Assembly: GCF_900103645.1 (NCBI RefSeq)
Contig: NZ_FNHP01000008.1
Location: forward strand, 86,822-150,821
Length of the DNA stretch: 64,000 nucleotides
Reading direction: 5' to 3'
Source of the DNA: Oryzisolibacter propanilivorax
GTDB taxonomy: Bacteria > Pseudomonadota > Gammaproteobacteria > Burkholderiales > Burkholderiaceae_C
Part shown: piece after piece, positions 1 to 7,753 of the stretch
How the letters are laid out: each line of letters starts with the position of its first letter
Position numbering within the stretch: position 1 is the first letter of the stretch
Translations under genes and position numbers: made by a program
Notes under the pieces: model-generated
Database searches by the model: none
Told to the model about the DNA's origin: nothing
What the model saw: the letters and a program-made list of their open reading frames with translations, nothing else

Positions 1-5
1 CTGCA

Positions 6-1586
6 ATGGCAACCTCCCGCATCCTCGGCCCCGACGGCCAGCCCATCCCCATGCCCGAGCTGCGTGAGCCGCAGACCTCGCGCCTGCTGCATCTGCAGCG
101 CGAGCTGCAGATGCACCCCACGCGCGGCCTGACCCCCTCGTGCCTGGCCCGCATCCTGGACGCGGCCGAAGCCGGCGACCTGGTCGCCCAGTTCGAGCTG
201 TTCGAGGACATGGAGGAAAAAGACGGCCACATCGCCGCCGAGATGGGCAAGCGCCGCCGCGCCTGCGTGCTCGACTGGGACGTGGTGCCGCCCGAGGGCG
301 CCGACGCGGCCGAGAAGAAAATAGCCGCGCAGCTCGGCGAGCTGCTCATGGAAGTGCCCGACCTTGAGGACATGGTCTTCGACCTCACGGACGCCATTGG
401 CAAGGGCTACGCCTGCCTGGAAATCGAGTGGCACCAGGTCGAGCGCCTGTGGGTGCCCAAGACCATCACGCACCGCCCGCAGTCCTGGTTCACGCTGCAC
501 CGCGGCTACCGCCAGGAGCTGCGCCTGCGCAGCGGCGCGGTGGTGGACGGCATCCTGGGCGAGCCGCTCACGCCATTCGGCTGGATCACCCACCTGCACA
601 AGGCCAAGAGCGGCTACCTGGAGCGCGCCGCGCTGTTTCGCCAGCTGGTGTGGACCTACCTGTTCAAGAACTACAGCGTGGGCGACTTGGCCGAGTTCCT
701 GGAGCTGATCGGCGTGCTGCGCCTGGGGAAGTACCCGCCCAACGCCAGCGACAGGGAAAAGGCCACGCTGCTGCGCGCGCTCTCGGCCATCGGCCACAGC
801 GCCAGCGGCATCATTCCCGAGGGCATGCTGATCGAGTTCCACGACGTGGCCCCGGGCGACCCCAAGGCCTTCACCGCCATGATCGAGTGGTGCGAGCGCA
901 ACCAGTCCAAGGTCATCCTCGGCGGCACACTCACCAGCGGCGCCGACGGCCAGGCCAGCACCAACGCCCTGGGCAACGTGCACAACGAAGTGCGCAAGGA
1001 CCTGCGCGACGGCGACATCCGCCAGGCCAACGCCACCCTCACGCGCGACCTGGTGCTGGCCGTCGCCTCGCTCAATGGCCTGGCGCCGCACGGCCTGCGC
1101 CGCCTGCCCCAGTTCCGCCTGAAGACCCAAGAGCGCGAGGACCTCACCGCCTTCAGCCAGGGCCTGCCCGCGCTGGTCAACCTGGGCGTGCGCCCGCCCG
1201 TATGGTGGGTGCACGAGCGCCTGGGTATCCCCACCGCCCAGGGCAACGAGCCGGTGCTCATGCCCGCCCAGGCCCCCGCCGCCACCTCCGCCGCCTTGAC
1301 TTCACCCCCTCTCCCCCTGGGAGTGGGCCGGGGTGAGGGCCTGCCCCCGCCCGTGCAGATGCAGCCCCGCCTGGCGGACAACCTGGCCCCGGCCGTGGGT
1401 GCCTGGATCGACCAGATACGCGAGCTGGTGGCGCGCGCGCAATCGCTCGACGAGATCCGCGACGGCCTGGATGCGCTGCTGCCCGGCATGACGCTGGACC
1501 AGTACGCCGCGGCGATGGCCGTGGCCCTACGCGCCGCGGAAATGGCCGGCCGCTACGAGGTCATGCAAGAGGCGGCGGCGGGCTGA
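6..1586 (+). CDS. Mu gp29-like portal protein (DUF935)
   Basis: 526-residue protein of the DUF935/Mu gp29 family, the dodecameric portal through which DNA enters the capsid and to which the tail attaches. The N-terminal two thirds have the family pattern: an ILDAAEAGD region near residue 50, an EMGKRRRACVLDWDVVPP segment near 80-95 and a YACLEIEWH segment near 138. It is the first gene after the expected terminase, which lies left of the window. Residues about 433-445 are a proline/glycine insert encoded by a palindromic repeat (see 1301-1339), in a linker before the C-terminal helix-rich tail. The ATG at 6 is only five bases from the window edge, so an earlier start cannot be excluded. Confidence 0.9.
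   Translation: MATSRILGPDGQPIPMPELREPQTSRLLHLQRELQMHPTRGLTPSCLARILDAAEAGDLVAQFELFEDMEEKDGHIAAEMGKRRRACVLDWDVVPPEGADAAEKKIAAQLGELLMEVPDLEDMVFDLTDAIGKGYACLEIEWHQVERLWVPKTITHRPQSWFTLHRGYRQELRLRSGAVVDGILGEPLTPFGWITHLHKAKSGYLERAALFRQLVWTYLFKNYSVGDLAEFLELIGVLRLGKYPPNASDREKATLLRALSAIGHSASGIIPEGMLIEFHDVAPGDPKAFTAMIEWCERNQSKVILGGTLTSGADGQASTNALGNVHNEVRKDLRDGDIRQANATLTRDLVLAVASLNGLAPHGLRRLPQFRLKTQEREDLTAFSQGLPALVNLGVRPPVWWVHERLGIPTAQGNEPVLMPAQAPAATSAALTSPPLPLGVGRGEGLPPPVQMQPRLADNLAPAVGAWIDQIRELVARAQSLDEIRDGLDALLPGMTLDQYAAAMAVALRAAEMAGRYEVMQEAAAG
1301..1339. repeat. Palindromic CCCTCTCCC-type repeat inside the portal gene
   Basis: Imperfect inverted repeat whose ends are CACCCC (1303-1308) and GGGGTG (1330-1335), with CCCTCTCC facing GGGAGTGG between. 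Its length of 39 bases is a multiple of three and keeps the portal frame open, adding a Pro/Leu/Gly/Arg linker. Elements of this wording (CCCTCTCCC...GGGAGAGGG) are a common dispersed repeat in proteobacterial chromosomes, so this looks like a chromosomal repeat captured by the phage gene. Confidence 0.6.
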
Positions 1587-1614
1587 CCGCCACGGCCCGT
1601 AGAAGCCGCTGAGT

Positions 1615-1658
1615 GGCGCCGCGGCCTCCGTTGCCTACGCAAGCCCCCTCGCGGCGCC
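1615..1658 (+). repeat. Inverted repeat between portal and MuF genes
   Basis: The 108-base gap between two otherwise tightly packed head genes contains GGCGCCGCG (1615-1623) and its exact complement CGCGGCGCC (1650-1658), separated by 26 bases. In the mRNA this could form a strong hairpin ahead of the MuF start at 1695. There is no T-run, so it is not a typical terminator. Its role is unknown. Confidence 0.35.
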
Positions 1659-1694
1659 TGTAAACGTTCATGAACGCCTTCGCGGCCCAGTTGC

Positions 1695-2939
1695 ATGCCT
1701 CTCACCGCCTACGGATCGCTGCCCTTCGCCGAACAGGCGCAATTTTTCCGGCGCAAGCTGAACCTGCCCACCGATGGCTGGACCGACATCTACACCCGCG
1801 AGCACGACTGGGCGTTCGTCGTGGCCGGCGCCAACCGCGACGCCATCGTGGCCGACTTCCGCGCCGCCGTGGACAAGGCCATCGAGGGCGGCAGCACGCT
1901 GGAGGACTTCCGCCGCGACTTCGACCGCATCGTCGCCACGCACGGCTGGGACTACAACGGCGGGCGCAACTGGCGCAGCCGCGTCCTCTACGGCACCAAC
2001 CTGGCCACCAGCTACGCGGCCGGGCGCTGGCAGCAGCTGCAGGGCGCGCCGTACTGGCAGTACGAGCACCAGGACTGGGTGCAGCACCCGCGCGAGCAGC
2101 ACATCGCCTGGAACGGCCTGGTGCTGGAAAAAGACGATCCCGCCTGGCAGGTCATGTTCCCGCCCAACGGCTGGGGCTGCCACTGCACGGTGCGGGGCCT
2201 GTGGCCGCGCGACCTGGCGCGCCTGGGCAAGGCCGGGCCTGACCAGGCGCCGCAGTTCCAATACGTTGAGCGCACTATCGGCCAGCGCAGCATCAACGGC
2301 CCGCGCACCGTGCGCGTGCCCGAGGGCATCGACCCCGGCTTCGAGTACGCGCCGGGCAGCGCGCGCCTGAGAAGCGCCATCCCGCCCGAGCGGCCCGATC
2401 CGCCCCTGCCGGGCAGCACCGGCGGCCATGGCCTGTCCAACCGCCGCCCGCCGGACCCGCTGCCGCCGCCGCGCACCTTGCCGGCCAGCGTGCTGCTGCC
2501 CCCAGGGCAGGCGCCCGAGGCGTATGTCTCGCAATTCCTGGGCGCGTTCGGCGCCACACTCGACGCGCCCGCCATCGTGCGCGATGTGATCGGCGAGCGT
2601 GTGGTGGTGGGCAAGGAGCTGTTTCAGGACGCGCGCGGCGAATGGAAAGTCCTCAAGCGCGAACGCGAACGTTATCTGCCACTGCTGGCCCAGGCGCTGG
2701 CCGCGCCTGACGAAATCTGGGCGCGCGTGGAGTGGCTGCATGCCCTGGGCCGCGCTGTTGTGCGCCGCCGCTATCTGGCGCGCTACGTGATCGAGGGCCA
2801 GGAGGGCAACACGCCCGGCCTGGCGGTGTTCGAACTGGGCGCCGATGGCTGGAGCGGTGTCACGGCGTTCCCCGCGGCATCGGACGACTACCTGGAGCAC
2901 GCCCGCATCGGCGTGCGCCTGTACCGCAGGCAGCCATGA
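1695..2939 (+). CDS. MuF-like head morphogenesis protein with C-terminal PBECR2 nuclease-like domain
   Basis: 414 residues. Residues 1-210 are a Mu gpF/SPP1 gp7-type minor head protein (family hallmarks include YGTNLATSYAAGRW near 97-110 and NGWGCHCTVRG near 156-166), which sits at the portal and may be ejected with DNA. Residues about 270-414, after a proline-rich linker, resemble the phage Barnase-EndoU-ColicinE5/D-RelE-like nuclease 2 (PBECR2) domain found as a toxin-like tail on MuF proteins. The sequence shows the fusion; nuclease activity is inferred from the family. The start is the first in-frame ATG after a TGA at 1671; no good ribosome site is visible. Neighbours are portal (upstream) and gpG (downstream). 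Confidence 0.85.
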   Translation: MPLTAYGSLPFAEQAQFFRRKLNLPTDGWTDIYTREHDWAFVVAGANRDAIVADFRAAVDKAIEGGSTLEDFRRDFDRIVATHGWDYNGGRNWRSRVLYGTNLATSYAAGRWQQLQGAPYWQYEHQDWVQHPREQHIAWNGLVLEKDDPAWQVMFPPNGWGCHCTVRGLWPRDLARLGKAGPDQAPQFQYVERTIGQRSINGPRTVRVPEGIDPGFEYAPGSARLRSAIPPERPDPPLPGSTGGHGLSNRRPPDPLPPPRTLPASVLLPPGQAPEAYVSQFLGAFGATLDAPAIVRDVIGERVVVGKELFQDARGEWKVLKRERERYLPLLAQALAAPDEIWARVEWLHALGRAVVRRRYLARYVIEGQEGNTPGLAVFELGADGWSGVTAFPAASDDYLEHARIGVRLYRRQP

Positions 2940-2949
2940 AGCAGGCAGC

Positions 2950-2980
2950 AAAAAGGCCAGCACACCGCCCCATGCTGGCC
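2950..2980 (-). terminator. Rho-independent terminator facing against the prophage operon
   Basis: GGCCAGCA (2955-2962) pairs with TGCTGGCC (2973-2980) around a 10-base loop. On the minus strand the 8-bp stem is followed at once by five T's (complement of 2950-2954). The late operon runs on the + strand and no minus-strand gene is seen here, so the terminator would only stop antisense transcripts. Confidence 0.6.
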
Positions 2981-3055
2981 CGCCCGGACGTGGGATTGGA
3001 GGCGGTGGCGGCCGCTGCCCGTCCGATGGATGAACCATTGTAGGAACTTTGCCCC

Positions 3056-3616
3056 ATGGCCGGAACCCGCATCACTGCCACTGTCGACGACGCCCAGGCC
3101 CGCGCCATGCTCGCGCGCCTGGGCGAGCCCGGCACGGCCGACCTCATGCCCCGCCTGGGCGAATACCTGCAGCGCTCCACGCAGGAGCGCTTCAGGGCAC
3201 AGACGGCGCCGGACGGCACGCCCTGGGCGCCCTTGCAGCCGCGCTACGCCCGGCGCAAGAAGTACCACCAGGACAAGGTGCTCACGCTGCGCGGCTACCT
3301 GCGCGGCGGCATCCACTACCAGGTCACCGGGCCCCACACCGTGGACGTGGGCAGCAGCACCAAGTACGCCGCCATCCACCAGCTCGGCGGCACCATCGGC
3401 CACAACGCCCAGTCGCGCCGCGTGCGCTTTCGCAGCGTCGCCGGCCGCGTGCTGTTCGCCGGGGCCAAACACAAGCGCGCCGTCACCGAGCGCTGGGTCA
3501 CGCGCGGCGCCTACCAGGTCGACATCCCCGCGCGCCCCTTCCTGGGCATCAGCGCCGCCGACGACGCGGAGATCCGCGAAATCATCCTGGACTGGGTCGT
3601 GGGCCGCGGCAAATAG
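3056..3616 (+). CDS. Phage virion morphogenesis protein (Mu gpG / Phage_tail_S family)
   Basis: 186 residues of the phage virion morphogenesis family (PF05069), which includes Mu gpG and P2 gpS, thought to act in tail completion or head-tail joining. The family pattern is visible: FRAQTAPDGTPWAPL near residues 45-60, LTLRGYLRGGIHY near 78-90, a KYAAIHQLGGTI segment near 103-114 and a C-terminal IPARPFLGIS motif. It lies 116 bases after MuF and just before the protease, the usual Mu order. The ATG at 3056 begins the conserved N-terminus. Confidence 0.85.
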   Translation: MAGTRITATVDDAQARAMLARLGEPGTADLMPRLGEYLQRSTQERFRAQTAPDGTPWAPLQPRYARRKKYHQDKVLTLRGYLRGGIHYQVTGPHTVDVGSSTKYAAIHQLGGTIGHNAQSRRVRFRSVAGRVLFAGAKHKRAVTERWVTRGAYQVDIPARPFLGISAADDAEIREIILDWVVGRGK

Positions 3617-3664
3617 GGTCCTGGTTCCCAATACATCGCACCTGCCGCCGTCGACCATGGCGGC

Positions 3665-4819
3665 ATGCCTTCCCCCAGCACCCGCCATAGCGCCGTAGCC
3701 ATCGCCGCCTGCACCTTTGCCGTGCAGGCGGCTGCCGGCGCGGGGGGCCTGCTGCGCCGGGTGCAGTACTTCCCGGCCGGGCCGTTTCGCAGCGGCGACA
3801 CGCGCCCGGACGACGTGCCCGCCTGGCGCATCGATGCCGCCAGCGCGGCGCGCGTCATTGAGCGCTTCAATGCCCGCCTGGCGCGCAAGCCGCTCGTCAT
3901 CGACTACGAGCACCAGACCCTGCACAAGGAAAAGAACGGCCAGCCCGCGCCCGCGGCCGGCTGGCCCCGGACCCTGGAGTGGGTCGAGGGCGAGGGCCTG
4001 TTCGGCACCGTGGAGATGACCGCGCGCGCCGCCGCCGCCATCGATGGGCGCGAGTACCTCTACTTCAGCCCCGTCTTCTCGTACTCCAAGGCCGACGGCA
4101 CCGTGCTCGAAGTGCTGATGGGCGCGCTCACCAACGACCCCGGCATCCAGGGCATGCAGCCGCTTTCCCTCGTGGCCGCCGCCACCGCGGCCTTCCTCCC
4201 GCCCCCCGACCTTCCACAGGAACCCACCGTGAACCCCTTGCTTAAGGCGCTGCTGGCCGCCCTTGGCCTGCCCGAGTCCACCACCGAAGACGCCGCCATC
4301 GCTGCGCTGACGGCCCTCGGCCCCCTGCAGCCCCTGCAGGCGCGCGCCGGCGTGGCCAGCGCCGCCTGCGCCGCGCTGCAGCTGCCCGCAGACGCCACCC
4401 CCGAAGCCGTCACCGCCGCCGCCACCAGCCTGCGCGCGGCCCCCGCCGACCCCGCCCGGTTCGTGCCCGTGGAGGCCGTCTCGGCGCTGCAGGGCCAGAT
4501 CGCCGCGCTCACCGCGCGCCAGCACGAGGCCGATGTGCACGCGCTGATCCAGCCCGCCCTGGCCGATGGCCGCCTGCTGCCCGCGCTCGAAGGCTGGGCG
4601 CGCGAGCTGGGCAAGAAAGACGTCGCCGCGCTCACCGCCTACCTGGACAGCGCCCAGCCCATCGCCGCCCTCACCGGCACGCAAACCGGCGGCCAGCCGC
4701 CTGGCGGCACCGCCCGGGGCGACGCACAGCTGTCGCTTGCCGAGCTGGCCGTGTGCACCGCCATGGGCCTGACCCCCGAGCAATACAAGGCCGGCGCCGC
4801 CGCTGCTGCCGCCGCCTGA
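3665..4819 (+). CDS. Mu gpI-like capsid maturation protease (with C-terminal scaffold)
   Basis: 384 residues of the Mu I-protease family (PF10123). The N-terminal half (about 30-175) carries the conserved blocks GPFRSGDTRPDD, PLVIDYEHQTLHKEK and EYLYFSPVFSYSKADG typical of the processing peptidase that trims scaffold and capsid precursors during head assembly. The C-terminal half is Ala/Leu-rich, predicted helical and scaffold-like. As in Mu, an internal in-frame start (4229) would give the free scaffold. It is followed by the cement protein and major capsid genes. The extreme N-terminus (about 25 residues, hydrophobic Ala-rich) is unusual; GTG codons further in could be the true start. Confidence 0.88.
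   Translation: MPSPSTRHSAVAIAACTFAVQAAAGAGGLLRRVQYFPAGPFRSGDTRPDDVPAWRIDAASAARVIERFNARLARKPLVIDYEHQTLHKEKNGQPAPAAGWPRTLEWVEGEGLFGTVEMTARAAAAIDGREYLYFSPVFSYSKADGTVLEVLMGALTNDPGIQGMQPLSLVAAATAAFLPPPDLPQEPTVNPLLKALLAALGLPESTTEDAAIAALTALGPLQPLQARAGVASAACAALQLPADATPEAVTAAATSLRAAPADPARFVPVEAVSALQGQIAALTARQHEADVHALIQPALADGRLLPALEGWARELGKKDVAALTAYLDSAQPIAALTGTQTGGQPPGGTARGDAQLSLAELAVCTAMGLTPEQYKAGAAAAAAA
4229..4819 (+). CDS. Probable gpZ-like scaffold protein from an internal GTG start in the protease gene
   Basis: Within the protease frame a GTG at 4229 is preceded by AGGA at 4218-4221 with a 7-base spacer, an ideal ribosome site in the middle of a gene. Translation from it gives 196 residues, an acidic, Ala-rich helical protein, with the protease domain removed. 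Mu makes its scaffold gpZ from an internal start of gene I, so the arrangement matches known biology. Use of the start is inferred from the sequence. Confidence 0.65.
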   Translation: MNPLLKALLAALGLPESTTEDAAIAALTALGPLQPLQARAGVASAACAALQLPADATPEAVTAAATSLRAAPADPARFVPVEAVSALQGQIAALTARQHEADVHALIQPALADGRLLPALEGWARELGKKDVAALTAYLDSAQPIAALTGTQTGGQPPGGTARGDAQLSLAELAVCTAMGLTPEQYKAGAAAAAAA

Positions 4820-4846
4820 TCCCGCCACCCAACCACCACCACAGCC

Positions 4847-5257
4847 ATGGCAGCACTCACCCAAGACCGCAACACCGTGCGCCGCGACGGCCTGCTCATC
4901 GAGCCGCCCGTGGCCGGCGGCGCCCGCATCTTCACCGGCGCGCTGGTCGCCATCAACGCCGCCGGCCTGGCCGTGCCGGGCAGCACGTCCGCCACGCTCG
5001 TGGGCGCGGGCAGCGCCCTGGCCCCGGCCGACAACACGCTGGGCGCGGCCGGCGCGCTGCGCGTGCGCCTGGACCGGCGCCCCGCGCGCTTCGCCAACAG
5101 CGCCGCCGCCGACGCCATCACGCTGGCCGACCTGGGCCGCGACTGCTTCATCGTGGATGACCAGACCGTCGCCAAAACCAACGGCGCGGGCGCGCGCAGC
5201 CGCGCCGGCCGCGTGTTCGACGTGGACGCCGAGGGCGTCTGGGTCGACTTCCGCTGA
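4847..5257 (+). CDS. Small head protein, DUF2190-like capsid cement/decoration
   Basis: 136 residues between protease and major capsid gene. The pattern NTVRRDG....PVAGGARIFTGALVAINAAGLAVPG followed by repeated beta-strand-like stretches and a closing AGRVFDVDAEGVWVDF resembles small capsid cement proteins (DUF2190 type) that sit at the same locus in B3-like and related phages. Such proteins bind the outside of the shell and stabilise it. Assignment is by context and general pattern rather than a strict motif. Confidence 0.6.
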   Translation: MAALTQDRNTVRRDGLLIEPPVAGGARIFTGALVAINAAGLAVPGSTSATLVGAGSALAPADNTLGAAGALRVRLDRRPARFANSAAADAITLADLGRDCFIVDDQTVAKTNGAGARSRAGRVFDVDAEGVWVDFR

Positions 5258-5292
5258 TCCGGCCACGCAGCACAGCAACGGAGTTTCACCCC

Positions 5293-6186
5293 ATGCAAAT
5301 CAACCACAGCAACCTCGCCATCCTCAACCAGGCGTTCAGCGGCGCGTTTCGCGGCGCTTTCTCCCAGGCCGCTCCCATGTGGAGCCAGGTCGCCACCCTG
5401 GTGCCCAGCACCACCAGCGAGCAAAAGTACGGCTGGCTGGGCAAGATCACCAAGTTCCGCGAGTGGATCGGCGAGCGCCAGGTCCAGAACCTGGCGGTGC
5501 ATGACTACGCCATCAAGAACAAGACGTTCGAGAACACCGTGGGCGTGGGCCGCGAGGAGATCGAGGACGACCAGTACGGCATCTACACGCCGGTGATCCA
5601 GCAGCTGGGCCAGGACGCGGCGCTGCACCCCGACGAGCTGGTGTTTGGCCTGCTGAACGCTGGCTTTACCACCCCCTGCTACGACGGCCAGTACTTCTTC
5701 GACACCGACCACCCGGTGGGCGCGCCCGGCGCGCAAAAGAGCGCGAGCAACTTCCAGGGCGGCACGGGCACCGCGTGGTTCCTGCTGGACACCACCAAGG
5801 TCATCAAGCCCGTGCTGTACCAAAAGCGCCGCGACTACGCCTTCACGGCCAAGACCAGCCTCACCGACGAGAACGTCTTCAACCGCAACGAATTCGTCTG
5901 GGGCGCGGACGGGCGCGGCAACGCCGGCCTGGGGCTGTGGCAGCTCGCCTACGCCTCGCGCGAGGCCCTCACGGTGCAGAGCTACGCCGACGCCCGCGCC
6001 GCGCACCAGAGCCTGTGCGGCGACAACGGCAAGCCGCTGGTCATCCGCAGCGCCGAGCTGTGGGTGCCGCCCAACCTGGAGCAGGCGGCGCTGGAAGTGG
6101 TGCAGGCCGAGCGCCTGGCGGGCGGCGCCAGCAACGTGATGCGCAACCTCTCCAAGGTCGTGGTGTGCCCCTGGCTCGCCGCCTGA
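5293..6186 (+). CDS. Mu gpT-like major capsid protein
   Basis: 297 residues of the Mu-like major head subunit family (PF10124), the HK97-fold shell protein. Recognisable blocks are NLAILNQAFSGAFRGAF at the N-terminus, KFREWIGERQVQNL near 55-68, FENTVGVGREEIEDDQYGIY near 78-97 and YDGQYFFDTDHP near 131-142. Length matches the family (about 300). A GGAG-like site precedes the ATG at 5293. It lies directly after the cement protein and ahead of the FluMu-type small protein. Confidence 0.93.
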   Translation: MQINHSNLAILNQAFSGAFRGAFSQAAPMWSQVATLVPSTTSEQKYGWLGKITKFREWIGERQVQNLAVHDYAIKNKTFENTVGVGREEIEDDQYGIYTPVIQQLGQDAALHPDELVFGLLNAGFTTPCYDGQYFFDTDHPVGAPGAQKSASNFQGGTGTAWFLLDTTKVIKPVLYQKRRDYAFTAKTSLTDENVFNRNEFVWGADGRGNAGLGLWQLAYASREALTVQSYADARAAHQSLCGDNGKPLVIRSAELWVPPNLEQAALEVVQAERLAGGASNVMRNLSKVVVCPWLAA

Positions 6187-6216
6187 CCGCAACCCGCCCC
6201 GAAGGACCGAACCGAC

Positions 6217-6510
6217 ATGGCCACCCCGAAAACCACCCCCGGCAAGAGCACCGCAGCGCCTGCCGCGCGCCCCCACCAGGCCGAAGGCGCCGTGCGCCAG
6301 ATGCTGCAGGTCACGCCCAAGCGCGACGGCTTTCGCCGCGCGGGCCGCGCCTGGCACGGCACCACCCACGTGGGCCTGGACGAGCTGACGCCCACGCAGT
6401 TCGAGCAGCTCACGCACGAGCCGATGCTGATCACCCAGCTGCTCGAAGTGCCCGCTGACACCGCCGCCGACCTGGCCGGCGACGACGCGGCAAGCGCCGC
6501 CAGCAACTAA
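6217..6510 (+). CDS. Mu-like HI1506/FluMu-type small head protein
   Basis: 97 residues. The central part, DGFRRAGRAWHGTTHVGLDELTPTQFEQLTHEPMLI in two adjoining pieces around residues 34-70, matches the short domain of Mu-like prophage HI1506-related proteins, found between capsid and gp36 genes. These are suspected head or connector accessory proteins with no proven role. Ends are low-complexity Ala/Thr. An AAGGA site precedes the ATG. Confidence 0.65.
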   Translation: MATPKTTPGKSTAAPAARPHQAEGAVRQMLQVTPKRDGFRRAGRAWHGTTHVGLDELTPTQFEQLTHEPMLITQLLEVPADTAADLAGDDAASAASN

Positions 6511-6528
6511 AAGCGCCACGCCGCTGCC

Positions 6529-7065
6529 ATGACCTACGTCACCACCGCCGAGCTCGCCGAGCGCCCCGGCCCGCGCGAAATCGCGCTGCTCGCCACCAGC
6601 GACGACGCGCAGACGGTGGACGTGGCCCTCATGGACGCCACGCTGCGCGGCGCCGACCGCGGCGCCTGGCCGCCGGCCGAACTCGCCCAGGCCGACGCGG
6701 CGCTGCGCCGCGTGCAGGACGCCATCGCTGAGGCCGCCGCACTGATCGACGGCTACCTGGCCACGCGCGGCTACGCGCTGCCGCTGCAGCTCGCGCCCAC
6801 CAGCACCGGCAAGAGCCTGCTCACCGTGTGGGCGCGCGCCATCGCGCGCTACCTGCTCAACGGCAGCCGCATCACCGACGACAGCCGCGACCCCGTGGCG
6901 CGCGACTACCGCGACGCTTGCAGGCGCTTGGCCGAGGTCGCGGCCGGCAAGCTCAACCTGGGCGCGGCCGACCCCCAGGCGCCCGCCAACGCCAGCGGCA
7001 CCGACGTGCGCTTCGAAGGCAGCGCCCCGGTGTTCGGGCGCGCGCAGCTGCGCCACTTCCACTGA
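6529..7065 (+). CDS. Mu gp36-like head-tail connector protein (DUF1320)
   Basis: 178 residues of the DUF1320/Mu gp36 family. It starts MTYVTTAELAER, has the typical AEAAALIDGYLATRGYALPL segment in two parts near residues 63-85 and the VARDYRDACRRLAEVAAGKLNLG helix near 123-145. By position and family it belongs to the head completion/connector layer. Only 18 bases separate it from the preceding gene and 5 from the next, consistent with one operon. Confidence 0.85.
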   Translation: MTYVTTAELAERPGPREIALLATSDDAQTVDVALMDATLRGADRGAWPPAELAQADAALRRVQDAIAEAAALIDGYLATRGYALPLQLAPTSTGKSLLTVWARAIARYLLNGSRITDDSRDPVARDYRDACRRLAEVAAGKLNLGAADPQAPANASGTDVRFEGSAPVFGRAQLRHFH

Positions 7066-7070
7066 GCGCC

Positions 7071-7499
7071 ATGTGGTTCCAGGCCGCCTTGTCCCGCCTG
7101 CGTGAGCGCGTGCCAGGCATGCGCCAGATCGAAGGCGTCAGCAGCCTGGCCGATGCCATGCGCGGCGTGCGCGTGGTGCCGGCGCTGTACCTCGTGCCCT
7201 TGAGCGAGCAGGGGCGCGAGCTGGCCCACACCGGCGCGCTGGACCAGCTCGTCGCCGTCACCTTCGGCGTGATTTTTTCCCTCGACAGCGGCCGCACCGC
7301 GATGGGCCTGGATGCCGTGCTCGCCCTGGAGGGCCACCGCCGCCAGGTGCGCCAGGCGCTCGTCGGCTGGGTGCCTGACACGGACACCGGCGAGCCCGTC
7401 GTCTTCGCCGGCGGCGAGCTGCTCGACCTGCCCGCCGACAACCGCCTTTGGTGGGCCGACGACTTCCAGCTGACCACGTACTACAGGAGCAACCCGTGA
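7071..7499 (+). CDS. Phage tail terminator-like protein (Gp37 position)
   Basis: 142 residues. The C-terminal LPADNRLWWADDFQLTTYYR pattern and the size fit phage tail terminator proteins that cap the tail tube and join it to the head; the gene occupies the Mu gp37 position after gp36. The ATG at 7071 is chosen because it follows the gp36 stop by five bases; a longer open frame upstream only shadows gp36. The stop overlaps the GTG of the next gene. Confidence 0.65.
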   Translation: MWFQAALSRLRERVPGMRQIEGVSSLADAMRGVRVVPALYLVPLSEQGRELAHTGALDQLVAVTFGVIFSLDSGRTAMGLDAVLALEGHRRQVRQALVGWVPDTDTGEPVVFAGGELLDLPADNRLWWADDFQLTTYYRSNP

Positions 7500-7747
7500 G
7501 CAAAGCCCATGCCAAGAACCCGACACCGGCAGCGCAAGAACCCGCGCCGCAGCACACGCCCGCGCCCGCCGCCGCCTCCGCTGCCGATCCAGGCGCCGCC
7601 GTGGTTCAGCCCGCGCCGCCCGCCGCGCCGGCGGACGAGCACCACGGCCGCGGCGGCCTGTACATCCGCTCGCACGGCGTGCGCACGCTCGTAGAGCGCA
7701 CCGGCCACAGCGCCACCCCCAGCGCCCCATCCGATCCCCAGGAGTAA
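7496..7747 (+). CDS. Small proline/alanine-rich phage protein of unknown function
   Basis: 83 residues from a GTG overlapping the previous stop (GTGA), which suggests translational coupling. Residues 1-50 are almost entirely Ala/Pro/Gln, and only the end (GGLYIRSHGVRTLVERTGHS, about 52-71) looks folded. It sits between the tail terminator and tail tube genes. I do not recognise a family. Codon usage follows the neighbours and the reading frame has no rival here. Confidence 0.55.
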   Translation: MSKAHAKNPTPAAQEPAPQHTPAPAAASAADPGAAVVQPAPPAAPADEHHGRGGLYIRSHGVRTLVERTGHSATPSAPSDPQE

Positions 7748-7753
7748 CGCCCC

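Noticed and set aside
2888..5278. Very long minus-strand open frame (796 residues) opposite the head genes
   Set aside because: High GC removes stop codons on the opposite strand; composition is Gly/Ala/Arg/His-rich without motifs, and the + strand genes match known families.
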